This document shows, piece after piece, positions 22,940 to 36,500 of a stretch of DNA of 64,000 nt. The first letter of the stretch is position 1. Every line of letters starts with the position of its first letter. The notes under the pieces were generated by a model. That model saw only the letters and a program-made list of their open reading frames with translations. It did not search any database and had not been told where the DNA came from. Position numbers and translations under genes: made by a program. Origin of the DNA: Aspidapion aeneum (taxonomy: Eukaryota; Arthropoda; Insecta; Coleoptera; Brentidae); contig OY755045.1 of the NCBI GenBank assembly GCA_963576565.1, positions 8,347,977 to 8,411,976 on the forward strand, read 5' to 3'.

Positions 22940-23729
22940 CAGGGTGATTTTTTATAATTGCAAGATCGCTATAACTCGGTTATTATTGGGAGTAGAAAGT
23001 TCAAGCAAAAACTATTCGGTTTGGTAAATTATGGCCACTTTAGGCACACCATTAGTATTTTTTTATAGGTTATAATATACAGGGGGCACCAATCAGATCA
23101 ATTTTTTTAAAGGGAACACCCTATATATTTTTGTATTTTTAAGTTCCGCAAAAAATTAGCTTTACAGATATATGTATCACTATGGCTCTATCTTTGTTAG
23201 TTTTCGAGATATTGACGATTGAAATTCCGAAAATTAGCAAATTTTAAATACGGTGCGGAGTATTTCCTGTGACAAGTCACAAACAATATTAAGATGTGTG
23301 GATACCTAATGACATTGAAAATTGACAAAGATGATTATTTATATTTATCAAACTGTCAGTCAATATTGTTTCAGTTTGTTATTTACAGTCTATACGTTAA
23401 ATACTCCGCACCGTATACCTATTTAAAATTTGCTAATTTTCGGAATTTCTATCGTCAATATCTCGAAACCTAACAAAGATAGAGCCATAGTGTTACATAT
23501 ATCTGTAAAGCTAATTTTTGCGGAACTTAAAAATATAAAAATATATAGGGTGTTTCCTTTAAAAAAATTGATCTGATTGTCGCCCCCTGTATATTATAAC
23601 CTATAAAAAAATACTAATGGTGGGCTTAAAGTGGCCATAATTTACCAAACCGAACAGTTTTTGTTTGAACTTTCTACTCCCAATAATAACCGAGTTATAG
23701 CGATCTTGCAATTATAAAAAATCACCCTG
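22940..23729. mobile_element. Mariner-like fold-back MITE, 790 bp
   Basis: It begins CAGGGTGATTTTTTATAATT and ends with the inverted AATCACCCTG, flanked by TA at 22938-22939 and 23730-23731. The arms pair over about 350 bp each, including TTTTTGCGGAAC/GTTCCGCAAAAA and ATACGGTGCGGAGTATTT / AAATACTCCGCACCGTAT. The unpaired centre is about 110 bp. Non-coding. A TA duplication with a CAGGGTG end suggests the Tc1/mariner superfamily. Confidence 0.85.
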
Positions 23730-23731
23730 TA

Positions 23732-24508
23732 CAGGGTGGGCCAAATTCGATGTTTTTTGCTGACATATCCTGGCTCGATTATCGAGACGTCTTCAAATAT
23801 CAAAACCGCTTCTTGATAAACCTTGTAGTTTTTTAGCTACAAGGGGGTTTTGAAAAGTCTGCATTTATGGAGTTGGCCTAGAACTTTTTTATTTATGAAA
23901 ATATCATTTTGGTGTAAGATGCTATTTCATAGGTTTTTTTATGAAGAATCCAACTGTCGAACTAATTTTTATCTGTCACTTTTAGTTTTTGAGATATTAA
24001 AAAAAAATTAAATTTTCTTATGGAATGACTCATTTTTTGTTTTTGTTTTGAAATCTACGTCAAATTTTCTGTTTAACGATATGTCATAAATGACAGTTCA
24101 TTACGCAGTTTTCAAGATATTTATGACATATCGTTAAACAGAAAATTTGACGTAGATTTCAAAACAAAAACAAAAAATGAGTCATTCCGTAAGAACATTA
24201 AAATTTTTTGTAATATCTTAAAAACTAACAGTGACGCATAAAATTTAGTTCGACAGTTGGGAATCTCCATAAAAAAGCATCTTACACCAAAATGAAATTT
24301 TCATAAATAAAAAAGTTATAGGCCACCTCCATAAATGCAGACCTTTTAAAATCCCCTTGTAGCTAAAAAACTACTAGGTTTATCAAGAAGCGGTTTTGAT
24401 ATTTGAAGACGTCTCGAAAATCGAGCCCAGGACATGTCCACTCGTTTTTGTGTATCTCGGCTAGAAATATCTAAAACCAGCAAAAAACATCGAATTTGGC
24501 CCACCCTG
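23732..24508. mobile_element. Second mariner-like fold-back MITE, 777 bp, abutting the first
   Basis: Ends CAGGGTGGGCCAAATTCGAT and ATCGAATTTGGCCCACCCTG are inverted, flanked by TA at 23730-23731 (shared with the left neighbour) and 24509-24510. Arms include GACGTCTTCAAATATCAAAA and its complement. An inner pair around GACATATCGTTAAACAGAAA meets at the centre near 24120. The body differs from its neighbour, so the two are different families with similar termini. Confidence 0.85.
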
Positions 24509-25364
24509 TACAAACAGCGGAGTAGCGGTGGTGGACCGTGGGGGAAAGGTTCGGTTTGGAGGGGGGGGGGTTAGGGATTAAACCCCCCGCCATGAGGCAA
24601 AAAATTATGTGCATTGGTAATATAGGTATGTACTTGTTAAAAAATCTTTGTATAAAATTTTTCATTTAAACATTCAAACCCCCCTCCCACCATTGGATCG
24701 CTAGGGCTACACTAATGGGTACAAGAAAGCGAATTCCTTCGATCGTGCTTGCTGTAATGAAAACCCGGCATAAAGTGAAATCCTCAGATCGCTATTTTTA
24801 TTAATAAACTAAAAATTTAAGAAAATATTAGTTTTTACTTTACTAAAGTACCTAAAACTAAGGGTGTAAAATTTTATGCATATTTGAAAAAACTTTAAAT
24901 ATACAAACATGGCCGACATTTTAATGAATTTGAGGTGACCGAGGACAAAAAGACGCTATAATTTGTCGTCAAAAAAAGACCTCTTACCATAAAAATCAAA
25001 GCATAAAAATTTTCTCTGTTGAATCTTTAAACCCTTTTTTATCACTTAATATAGTTTTTGTAAATATTTCAGCGAAAATTTCCCAATAAAAAACGGCACT
25101 AAAATCCCAACGCGCACAATTTTTAAAATTCCAGAAGAGTTTTCTGCCAGTCCATACAATAAAAAGTTGCAATCGTGTCTTATCACCATGGTTACGTGAT
25201 ATCCTCGCGAAATCAATAAAACAAAAGGAATCTCTACTAAGTCAAATCTGACGGACAAGGCTAACTTGAATGCAATAAAATAGGGCCTGCGTGAAAAACG
25301 AAGCCTCCGATAATAGCAGGGCCTATGTAAAATAACAGGCCGTAGTGGTGGATTATTTTAACAG
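24509..25364. other. Interval without a gene; G-run element remnant
   Basis: Positions 24517-24725 carry CAGCGGAGTAGCGG, a G9 run and a C-run near CCCCCCTCCCACC, resembling the short element at 16573-16740. From 24726 to 25364 I see AT-rich sequence with no supported exon. Confidence 0.35.
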
Positions 25365-25779
25365 TACATTACAGTAGAGACTAAAGTGCCACTTTTAATA
25401 TCGCAGCGAAAAGCTTGGCATCCTCCGGTGGAGGTACAATTCGCTAAGGGATTAAACGACACTTTAGTACTGAGGTTAATATACTCTTTTATTTTTTTAC
25501 ATGTTTTTGTTATTATTAACCTGCAGGTAAGAGCAGCGCATATATAAGAGCAGGCATCTGTGGTATATTATTTTAATAGTAAATCATAACAAAAACATGT
25601 AAAAAAAAGCCAAGTACACGAAAATGATATTCCGTTTAGCCAAGAAAAACATGTCCAAACTAATATTTGTATTGGAGAACTTGGCTTTACTTTTATCTCA
25701 ATTATTTTTACGGAATATCATTTTCGCGTACTTGTTTTTACATAAAATGTTTTTAATATGATTTCACTATAAAAAATAT
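25365..25779. repeat. Three adjacent hairpin-forming segments
   Basis: First, 25365-25475: GACTAAAGTGCCACTTTTAAT pairs imperfectly with GATTAAACGACACTTTAGT. Second, 25490-25605: TTTTTTACATGTTTTTGTTA pairs with AACAAAAACATGTAAAAAAA. Third, 25611-25735: AAGTACACGAAAATGATATT pairs with AATATCATTTTCGCGTACTT. All are likely short fold-back MITEs lying against the 169-bp satellite. Confidence 0.6.
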
Positions 25780-28700
25780 AATAAACTACACAGTTTATCA
25801 ACAAAAGCGCCGAGTTGCAGTATAGTGGGACTATATAGATGCGAAAAAACCAGACACTGACTTAAGATTCGAAAAAATGTAATTTAGCGAATTTTAGGGT
25901 AGGAAATCCCATAAGACCAAAATGACCAAACTTCAAAAATTCATATTTCACAACCTATACAGTTTATCAACAAAAACACCGAGTTGCAGTATAGTGGAGC
26001 CATAGAGATGCGAAAAAACCACACACTGACTTAAGATTCGAAAAAACGTCATTTAGCGAATTTTAGGGTAGGGAATCCAAGACCAAAATGACCAAACTTT
26101 AAAAATTCATATTTTACAAACTATACAGTTTATCAACAAAAGCACGGAGTTGCAGTATAGTGGAACCATAGAGATGCGAAAAAACCACACACTGACTTAA
26201 GATTCGAAAAACCGTCATTTAGGGAATTTTAGGGTAGGGAATACATAAGACCAAACTTTAAAAATTCATATTTTACAAACTATACAGTTTATCAACAAAA
26301 GCACCGAGTTGCAGTATAGTGGCACTATATAGATGCGAAAAAACCACACACTGACTTAAGATTTTAAAAAACGTCATTTAGCGAATTTTAGGGTAGGGAA
26401 TCCCATAAGACCAAAATTACCAAACTTTAAAAATTCATATTTCACAAACTATACAGTTTATCAACAAAAGCACCGAGTTGCAGTATAGTGGAGGCATAGA
26501 GATGCGAAAAAACAACACACTGACTTAAGATTCGAAAAATCGTCATTTAGGGAATTTTAGGGTAGAGAATCCCATAAGACCAAAATGACCAAACTTCAAA
26601 AATTCATATTTTACAAACTATACAGTTTATCAACAAAAACACCGAGTTGCAGTATAGTGGAGCCACAGAGATGCGAAAAAACCACACACTGACTTAAGAT
26701 TCGAAAAATCGTCATTTAGGGAATTTTAGGGTAGGGAATCACATAAGACCAAAATGACCAAACTTTAAAAATTCATATTTCACAAACTATACAGTTTATC
26801 AACAAAAGCACCGAGTTGCAGTATAGTGGGACTATATAGATGCGAAAAAACCACACACTGACTTAAGATTCGAAAAATCGTCATTTAGGGAATTTTAGGG
26901 TAGGGAATCCCATAAGACCAAAATAACCAAACTTCAAAAATTCATATGTCACAACCTACTCAGTTTATCAACAAAAGCACCGAGTTGCAGTATAGTGGAG
27001 CTATAGAGATGCGAAAAGACCACACACTGACATAAGATTCGAAAAAACGTCATTTAGCGAATTTTAGGGTAGGAAATCCCATAAGACCAAAATGACCAAA
27101 CTTTAAAAATTCATATTTCACAACCTATACAGTTTATCAACAAAAGCACCGAGTTTCAGTATAGTGGAGCTATAGAGATGCGAAAAGACCACACACTGAC
27201 ATAAGATTCGAAAAAACGTCATTTAGCGAATTTTAGGGTAGGAAATCCCATAAGACCAAAATGACCAAACTTTAAAAATTCATATTTTACAAACTATACA
27301 GTTTATCAACAAAAGCACCGAGTTGCAGTATAGTGGAACCATAGAGATGCGAAAAAACCACACACTGACTTAAGATTCGAAAAATCGTCATTTAGGGAAT
27401 TTTAGGGTAGGGAATCACATAAGACCAAAATGAACAAACTTTAAAAATTCATATTTCACAAACTATACAGTTTATCAACAAAAGCACCGAGTTGCAGTAT
27501 GGTGGCACTATATAGATGCGAAAAAACCACACACTGACTTAAGATTTGAAAAAACGTCATTTAGCGAATTTTAGGGTAGGGAATCCCATAAGACCAAAAT
27601 TACCAAACTTTAAAAATTCATATTTCACAAACTATACAGTTTATCAACAAAAGCACCGACTTGCAGTATAGTGGAGCCATAGAGATGCGAAAAAACCACA
27701 CACTGACTTAAGATTCGAAAAATCGTCATTTAGGGAATTTTAGGGTAGAGAATCCCATAAGACCAAAATGACCAAACTTCAAAAATTCATATTTCACAAA
27801 CTATACAGTTTATCAACAAAAACACCGAGTTGCAGTATAGTGGAGCCACAGAGATGCGAAAAAACCACACACTGACTTAAGATTCGAAAAAACGTCATTT
27901 AGCGAATTTTAGGGTAGGGAATCACGCATAAGACCAAAATGACCAAACTTTAAAAATTCATATTTCACAAAGTATACAGTTTATGAACAAAAGCACCGAG
28001 TTGCAGTATAGTGGCACTATATAGATGCGAAAAAACCACACACTGACTTAAGATTCGAAAAAACGTCATTTAGCGAATTTTATGGTAGGAAATCCCATAA
28101 GACCAAAATGACCAAACTTTAAAAATTCATATTTTACAAACTATACAGTTTATCAACAAAAGCACCGAGTTGCAGTATAGTGGAACCATAGAGATGCGAA
28201 AAAACCACACACTGACTTAAGATTCGAAAAATCGTCACTTAGGGAATTTTAGGGTAGGGAATCACATAAGACCAAAATGACCAAACTTTAAAAATTCATA
28301 TTTCACAAACTATACAGTTTATCAACAAAAGCACCGAGTTGCAGTATAGTGGCACTATATAGATGCGAAAAAAACACACACTGACTTAAGATTTGAAAAA
28401 ACGTCATTTAGCGAATTTTAAGGTAGGGAATCCCATAAGACCAAAATGACCAAACTTTAAAAGCTCATATTTTCCAAACTATACAGTTTATCAACAAAAA
28501 ACCACACACTGACTTAATATTCGAAAAAACGTCATTTAGCGAATTTTAGGGTAGGGAATCCCATAAGACCAAAATAACTAAACTTTAAAAGCTCATATTT
28601 TCCAAACTATACAGTTTATCAACAAAAACACCGAGTTGCAGTATAGTGGAGCCATAGAGATGCGAAAAAACCACACACTGACTTAAGATTCGAAAAAACG

Positions 28701-29010
28701 TCATTTAGCGAATTTTAGGGTAGGGAATCTCATAGGACCAAAATGGCCAAACTGAAAATTCATATTTCAAAAATTATACAGTTAATCAACAAAAGCACCG
28801 AGTTGCAGTATGGTAGGGCCATCAAGATGCAAACAAACCACACCCTGAGTTAAGATTCGAAAAACGTAATTTAGCGAATTTTATGGAAGGGAAACCCATA
28901 ACACCAAAATTGCCAAATTTTAAAAAGAAAACAATTTATCAAAGAAAGCATGGAGTTGCAGTATGGTGAGGCCATAGAGATGCGAACAAACCACACCCTA
29001 AGCATAAAGT
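25780..29010 (+). repeat. 169-bp satellite array, ~19 units
   Basis: The landmark CAGTTTATCAACAAAA recurs about every 169 bp (25791, 25960, 26126, 26285, 26454 and so on). Each unit includes CACCGAGTTGCAGTATAGTG, GATGCGAAAAAACCACACAC and GAATTTTAGGGTAGGGAATC. One unit near 28490 has lost about 50 bp, and the last two (28.75-29.01 kb) are clearly more diverged. Variable positions after GTATAGTG define monomer types that recur in similar order. Non-coding. Confidence 0.95.
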
Positions 29011-29456
29011 AAATAATATTACTCTATGATGGTATCGTTGTAAGTTGTAACTGTGTAGTAATTTTTTTAATTGCATCAAAACAAAGTTCATGACCAAACA
29101 AAAACAAAAAAAAGCTCATCATTTAGAAATTTTCATGTGTCCATCACAATAATAAGTCTTGTTATCACCACCTCTAAAAAAAGTTAATTGGCAAGAAAAA
29201 ATTGGCTCCTGTTTGTGTCCTGTGAAAGTCCTGTTGGGTCCGGTCATGTCCTATTGATTCCTGTTGAGTACAGTCAAAGTACTGGTGGGTCCTGTCATGT
29301 CCTGAAGAAATCCTATCATTTCCTGTTGGGTCCTGTCATCAAATTTGTTTAAGCTGATGACTCCTCGCCTATATCACTACCAGACTTTAGAACCACTACA
29401 AAAAATTTGAAAGCATACCCAAGAAGAAATTGAGCTACCATCAGAGCCCAAAACAT
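29011..29456. repeat. Degenerate GTCCTGT-rich repeats
   Basis: From about 29205 to 29340 the sequence repeats variants of TCCTGTTGGGTCCTGTCAT with an irregular ~20-bp period. The same GTCCTGT theme occurs inside the MITEs at 29457-29742 and 31185-31528. The segment from 29011 to 29204 holds nothing I recognise. Confidence 0.55.
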
Positions 29457-29742
29457 GAGGGGTGATCAGCTGAACCAAATTTGTACACTATCCTACAGGA
29501 TTTTTGGTCCTGTATCCTGTATAGTCCTATCTGTGGGGTCCTGTGGAAGCAGCGGCGTAGCGTGCCCTAATGGGGGGGGGTCCAAGGCTGAAAAGGGAGA
29601 CAGCCGATTTGCCTTTGCCGGCCGCGCCTCGCCTCGCCATCTTTTTACAAGTTCATTGCCTCGCCTCCGCTACGCCGCTGTGTAATCCTGTATAGTCCTG
29701 TGCAAAAATTTGTAGACCTACTGTGGGCAGCTCACTCGTCGC
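29457..29742. mobile_element. MITE with GGTGATCAGCTG ends, copy 1, containing a smaller insertion
   Basis: The left end GAGGGGTGATCAGCTGAACC and the right end TGTGGGCAGCTCACTCGTCG match the copy at 31185-31528, though the right end has decayed. A nested segment at 29533-29682 has inverted CAGCGGCGTAGCG / CGCTACGCCGCTG ends, a G9 run and GCCTCGCCT repeats, and is much richer in GC than its surroundings. Confidence 0.6.
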
Positions 29743-30506
29743 CAAAAAATTGTGAATTGTCAACCTAAAGCTGGGTTTAAATATTAGATTTGCATGTGTA
29801 CATATCGCTTTCATTTTTGCATGCATGAATTATGGATAAAAAAATCTGCACTGTTCTAAAATTACTTGTGCCAGCAAATCCATGCATGCTCAGCTAATCT
29901 CCAATTTGCAAATTACTTTAATGCTTACCTATTTATTAGATTTTTCTCCAACATGAATTTTAAAGTTGTTGTAACAAAAACCGACCGGGACAAAACACTA
30001 TAAACAGACCACAGATTAGGTAAATAAGTATATTTTAAACTTAAGGACACTCATCGTAGAGCAAACGCTCTACATTTGCCGATTGTAGCGGCGCGGTGCG
30101 GCGGTTAAAAGAAACTGACCTCCTGGATCAAAATGCCCCTAGATTCCAATGGTGCCAACAGTCAAAAGTATTTGAAAATTCAATGTTGCCAAAAAGCGGT
30201 TATCGAAAAACGAAATTCCTCCAGATGTGTCAACGAAACAGTGTTGCCAACTTTAAAAAATCTTTTGTTTACGATATTGATCAAACTGGACGCATTTTTT
30301 TCGTTTTTGTATAAATTCAGCGTTTTTTAACAAATAAATTAACGAATTTTAATTTCTAGACTATCGAGGCTAGTGACACTATCATTTAAAAAGGTAAAGT
30401 AGTAATATTTTTATTTATTTTCGTGATTTTTGGCAACCGCATCTGAATTCTAACCTCAATGTTAAGGGCGGCAAATTTATTTTTTAAATTATTTGTTATT
30501 TAACAG
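29743..30506 (+). promoter_or_regulatory. snf promoter, 5' leader exon and leader intron
   Basis: The snf start codon lies directly after an acceptor (TATTTAACAG|ATG), so the leader is spliced. A fitting donor, AAAAAG|GTAAAG, ends a leader exon at 30393, giving a 113-bp intron 30394-30506. The sequence around 30060-30130 is richer in GC (GTAGCGGCGCGGTGCGGCGG) and is the likely promoter/start region. No clear TATA box is visible, as expected for a housekeeping gene. Confidence 0.55.
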
Positions 30507-33500
30507 ATGGATATTCGACCAAACAACACCATCTACATCAACAACCTTAATGAGAAAGTCAAAAAAGAAGAACTGAAGAAATCCCTTTATGCCATATTTT
30601 CACAATTTGGACAAATCTTAGACATTGTTGCATTGAAGACTTTAAAAATGAGGGGTCAAGCTTTTGTTGTATTCAAGGAAATTCAGAGTTCAACAAATGC
30701 ACTCAGATCCATGCAAGGGTTCCCATTTTATGATAAACCAATGGTAAGAAATAAAAAAAATTTTTGTTTTTATTCAGATTAGAAGAAAATCTTCATACAT
30801 CTTGAATTTTTAAATTAACCTTTAAATTGTCTAATCTGCACGCCTTGTGCATTGCACTTTGCACAGTTTTTGACTTAGCATGCTTGCAGCGGATTCAGTA
30901 CTCCAAAACTGACTCAGACCTGATCTCCAAAATGAAAGGCACCTTCCAAGAAAGACCCAAAAAGTCTCGCTCAGCCCCATCAAAGGATGATGATGCTCCT
31001 AGAAAGAAGAAAAAGGGAGGCAAGGAAGTTGCTGCAAAGAATGTGGCGGCCAGCAATGCTGAGCAACCACCCAACCAGATTTTGTTCTTGACAAACTTGC
31101 CTGATGAGACTAGCGAGATGATGTTGTCTATGTTATTCAACCAGTAAGTCTTTTAAATATTTTCCTTTTAATGAGTGAATATACCGAGGGGTGATCAGCT
31201 GAACCAAATTTGTACACTGTCCTACAGGACTTGAATAAATTTTTGGTCCTGTATAGTCATTTATAGTCCTGCCTGTGGGGTCCTGTATAGTCCTGTGGCT
31301 GAAAAGGCACCCAAAAAAAAACCAAAAAAAAAAAGGTCATCATGGTTAACTTGCGTTTTTCTTAGAGCCGATTTGCCTTTGCCAGCCTTAGTACTTAATC
31401 ATGCATAGGGCATCCCTTAGGCGCCAGTACCATCGGGGTCCTGTGGAAGTCCTGTGGAGTCCTGTATAATCCTGTGGGGTCCTGTAGAAAAATTTGTACA
31501 CCTACTGTGGGCAGCTGATCATTCCTCGGAATATACACTTTTGTTTTCAAGATACAGAGCATCAAAGTTGCTGATTTTTAAAACTTTGTTGGTTATAATG
31601 TTTTTTTTTAATTATTTAAGGAAAAATATAATGTTTTACATTTTTTCCTATTTTTGGAGAAAACTTTGACAGACTCTATCTCCTCAACTTGTCATTTTAT
31701 CAAAAATATGTATACTACATAATTAGTCAGATAATCATTTGATGATGGTAGATTTTCTTTTTTGCTAAAACTGTTTCTTCCCCCACTACTCAAACTTGAA
31801 TAGGTGAAGAAATGTAGAATAAAAGCATGATTTTTAACATTTAGGTACCTCTTTTACCTCCACCAACTTAAAAATGAAAAAATTACAGATTTTAAGGGAG
31901 AAAACAACTTTTTTTTGTTTAAACAAAAAAACAAAGAAGGACCAGAGTCCCTAAAATAAAATTTTATTTTTGTTTAATTTTGGTCAAAGTGCAACAAGAA
32001 AAAATACTCTGCCAATCTATGGGCACCCAAGCTCACACTAGGTACTATAGTTATAGTGTACGTGTGAGCTAATATAACTAAAAACTGAAATATATTTTAT
32101 TGAACTCCAGACTCAATTACCTTTCGTTTGATACCACACAAGCCATGTTTTGACTTAAACTTTAATTTTTCAAATCTACCCCCACCTTTTTTTTTAACTA
32201 AAATGTATTTTGTTTAACTCCAGACTCAATTACCTTTCGTTTGATATCACACACGCCATATTTCCACATAAACACAAATTTTTTTAATTTACCCCCACTC
32301 TTTTTTTTAAAGTAAAATGTATTTTATTTTACGCCAGACGCAATTACCTTTCGTTTGATATCACACACGCCATATTTTTACATAAATTCTAATTTTTGAA
32401 ATATAGCCCCACCCTTTTATTTGGCTAGTGTTTGGTGGATTTTGTTCATTTTTAAATGGGACCATCTCGACCCAAAACCCAGCGTAGGTACCAAATTTCA
32501 TTAAAATCGGGCAAGCGGTTTTTGAGTTATGCGCGTTGGTCGTTACAGACAGACAGACGGCGCAACAAAAAAGTTTTAAAATCATCTGAAACGCAAAAAT
32601 ATATAAAAATTTTTGAAATCGGAGCAACTTTTTTTTTCTCAAAAAAATTAGGATCTCTATAGCTCACACTACTGTAGTATAGTAGTAGTGTGAGCTAATA
32701 TTTTGTATAAAACAAACCAAAAAAGATGGAGGTTTGGCAGACCATATCACCAATATGATGGATAAAATTACATTATGCCATGAATTGGCAGTGTATTTAA
32801 TTAAATTTTAAAAATTAAAAAACTGCCGTGTTGGCTGAAACATGTACTAAAAAAATTTAAATATCCTGAGATCTATTTACCCCAGAGTAGTAATATTATT
32901 TGAAAGGTCTTTAAAATACCCCTTAAATGAAGTATAATTTTTTTTTTTTAAATGACTCAAATTTTTGGAAAGAAGGAGGCACTAAATACATTGTTTACCG
33001 GGATGCGTCAGATGAGCTGAATTTGAAATATGAAGGGTCCAATGGAAAAATGATGAGATTCCATTTTTCAAAAAGTTGAGTAAAATGAAATTTAAAGTTG
33101 CAGTCTCATCGTTTTTCCTCAGTGCTGCCAATTTTTAGCCGTAGCTTTTAGTGGAATCTCATTGTTTATCCCCTGTAAGGTTTAGTGTGTTACTACTTCA
33201 TGCAAGGCCAACACAAAAATAGAGGCCACGACCCTGAAAAAATCAGCTGTTCTCCCGGGGCTGAATTTTACATTGGGTCTTATGGGAGGTCAGACGTTTT
33301 TTTATGATATTTTCAAAATGGCACTACAGATTTCCGCAAAATTTCAGTGAAATATTCTCAGACACCATCCCGATATTCCACCAAAGGTTTGTAAGGAAGC
33401 AACATGATTAAAAGGTTAAAATCTTTAAGATTTAGCATTCCTTATTATGAATTCAAATTACCCGCCATGTACCGCATGCCAACTGTTATATTTGACATGT

Positions 33501-36500
33501 ATTTGACTTTGTCATATGTGATTGTCACATTCGCTTCTGCTTTAAACTTAATTTTTGTGTGAGCTAATGAAGCGGCTATGAAAAATTAGGGCTTACTATA
33601 CATTTTAAAAAAATTGTTCTGCCAGAATAAAGTAAAAACAATCTCAAAAACGGCTTTATTTAAAAAAAAAATCAAATATCCATGAACCGTCATTCCAACT
33701 TCAATATTTTAAAGACAATCAGCTGTGTCGTAACGTGACCATCAAAAAAAAAATCAGCCCCGGATGTGACATCAACAAAGTGGAGGATCGTGGCCCGTCC
33801 ATTTTGATAGCCCTGCTTCATGTTGCAAACTATCACATGTCGATTTTAGAAAAAAATGGAATCTTATCGTTTTTCCACTGAACCCTTCATATGTTGAAGG
33901 CCAAACCTTCCTGATATTTTTAGCAAAAAAAATTGGGGGGTCATAGGATTCGTTTTTGAGCTATACTTATTTAAATGCGCGCCACTGAAAGATGGAAAAA
34001 TATACCTTTTGTAGTTTTTTTGTAATAACTTATTGCAAAATAAAAACAGAAAACTGATATTAGTCTTATTTTATTGACAAAAGAGTCCTTTTAAGAATTT
34101 TATCATTTTTTGACATATAGTTTGCGTCACATACCTACAGAGTGGCTCAAAATAATTTTTAAAAAATACAGGAAAAATACCTGAGATTTATTAAATATAA
34201 AGAAAGAAAACTAAAAATGCATCGTCAAAATTAACTTCACTTGCTTTCGGAGAGTCGTTTTAACTATTGTAGAGTGATGTTTGCAGAATAGGTTATGTGA
34301 TATGCTTACAGGGTATTTAAAAAAAAATTATTGTGTTTACCGGGATGCGTCAAATGAGGTGTATTTAAGATATGTTAGAGCCCAAACTGTCCTGATACTG
34401 GTCTCAAAAAAATTGGGGGTCATCGGTTTCGTTTTTGAGCTATAATTTTTTGAATGCGCCCACTGGATTATGGAAAAATGTGAGTTTTTGTAGTTTTTTT
34501 GCTATAACTTCAAAAGAAATAGTTAGTTATTACAAAAAAACTACAAAAGGTCATATTTTTCCATATTTTTGGCGCGCATTTAAATAAGTATAGCTCGAAA
34601 ACGAATCCTATGACCCCCCAATTTTATTTTTGGTAAAAATATCAGGAAAGTTTGGCCTTCAACATGTCTCAAATTCAGACGCATCCCGGTAAACAATGTA
34701 TTTGGTGCCTCCTCCTTTCTCAAAAATGTATTTTTTAATTAAACAAAAAAATAAAAATGTTCTCTAATGTTTTAACATATACTCACCAAATTTTAAAATG
34801 AAGAAATTGGGTTTATGTTGAAAAAAAAAATTAAAAATAGGTACATGGAAAAATAGTAGAAAAAAAATCATTTTCTTTACAAAAATACACAAAAAAGACA
34901 TTTCAGATCATTTGGTATTTTTTATGATTTTTGGAATGAGTGTCAGGGTTTTGAAATAACACTTTTATGGGAAAAGTATTTAATATTTTTTGATAAAACT
35001 TTTGACAAATAGTAAAGCAAAGAAATCCTTAGCGCGCTGAAATCCTCAATAAGAAAAAAAGCCTCAGCCTTCAAAAAACGTGCCCAGATTACCTAATTTT
35101 TAATCAATTTTTGATATATTTTTTTTCTAGAACCGTTTCACTTATCTTAATGGGGTTTTAAATGCGCGGTGCATTTACAGTTCATGTCATTATTTTTGGG
35201 ACAACTTTTTACAACTTTTTATACTAAATACATTTAAAAAAAATTGTTCTGCGAGAATATAGTAAAAACAATCTCAAAAACGGCTTTATTTAAAAAAAAT
35301 CAAATATCCATGAACCGTCATTCCAACTTCAATATGTTAAAGACAATCAGCTGTGTCGTAACGTGACCATCAAAAAAAAATCAGCCCCGGATGTGACGTC
35401 AACAAAGTGGAGGATCGTGGCCCGTCCATTTTGATAGCCCTGCCTCAATAAGAAAAAAAAGCCTCAGCCTTCAAAAAACGTGCCCAGATTACCTAATTTT
35501 TAGTCAATTTTTGATATATTTTTTTTTCTAGAACCGTTTCACTTATCTTAATGGGGTTTTAAATGCGCGGTGCATTTACAGTTCATGTCATTATTTTTGG
35601 GACAACTTTTTACAACTTTTTTTTGTTGGCCTATGCTTTTTGTTATGGTAAACCAAGGCCAACACAAAAATAGAGGCCACGACCCTGAAAAAATCAGCTG
35701 TTCTCCCGGGGCTGAATTTTACATTGGGTCTTATGGGAGGTCAGACGTTTTTTTATGATATTTTCAAAATAGCACTACAAATTTCCGCAAAATTTCAGTG
35801 AAATATTCTCAGACACCATCCCTATATTTCACCAAAGGTTTGTAAGGAAGCAACATGATTAAAAGGTTAAAATCTTCAAGATTTAGCATTCCTTATTTTG
35901 AATTCAAATTACCCGCCATGTACCACATGCCAACTGTTATATTTGACATGTATTTGACTTTGTCATATGTGATTGTCACATTCGCTTCTGCTTTAAACTT
36001 AATTTTTGTGTGAGCTAATGAAGCGGCTATGAAAAATTAGGACTTACTATACATTTAAAAAAAATTGTTCTGCGAGAATATAGTAAAAACAATCTCAAAA
36101 ACGGCTTTATTTAAAAAAAATCAAATATCCATGAACCGTCATTCCAACTTCAATATGTTAAAGACAATCAGCTGTGTCGTAACGTGACCATCAAAAAAAA
36201 ATCAGCCCCGGATGTGACGTCAACAAAGTGGAGGATCGTGGCCCGTCCATTTTGATAGCCCTGCCTCAATAAGAAAAAAAAGCCTCAGCCTTCAAAAAAC
36301 GTGCCCAGATTACCTAATTTTTAATCAATTTTTGATATATATTTTTTTTCTAGAACCGTTTCACTTATCTTAATGGGGTTTTAAATGCGCGGTGCATTTA
36401 CAGTTCATGTCATTATTTTTGGGACAACTTTTTACAACTTTTTTTTGTTGGCCTATGCTTTTTGTTATGGTAAACCAAGGCCAACACAAAAATAGAGGCC

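Noticed and set aside
25780..29010. Regular repeats considered as a CRISPR array
   Set aside because: The whole 169-bp unit is repeated without unique spacers, in a eukaryotic context. It is a satellite.
30895..31140. 81-codon minus-strand frame opposite snf exon 2
   Set aside because: It is the antisense of the Lys-rich linker and has no independent support.
32361..32662. Overlapping frames on both strands, one of 93 codons
   Set aside because: They cover a MITE with internal direct repeats that also occurs at 3425-4013.
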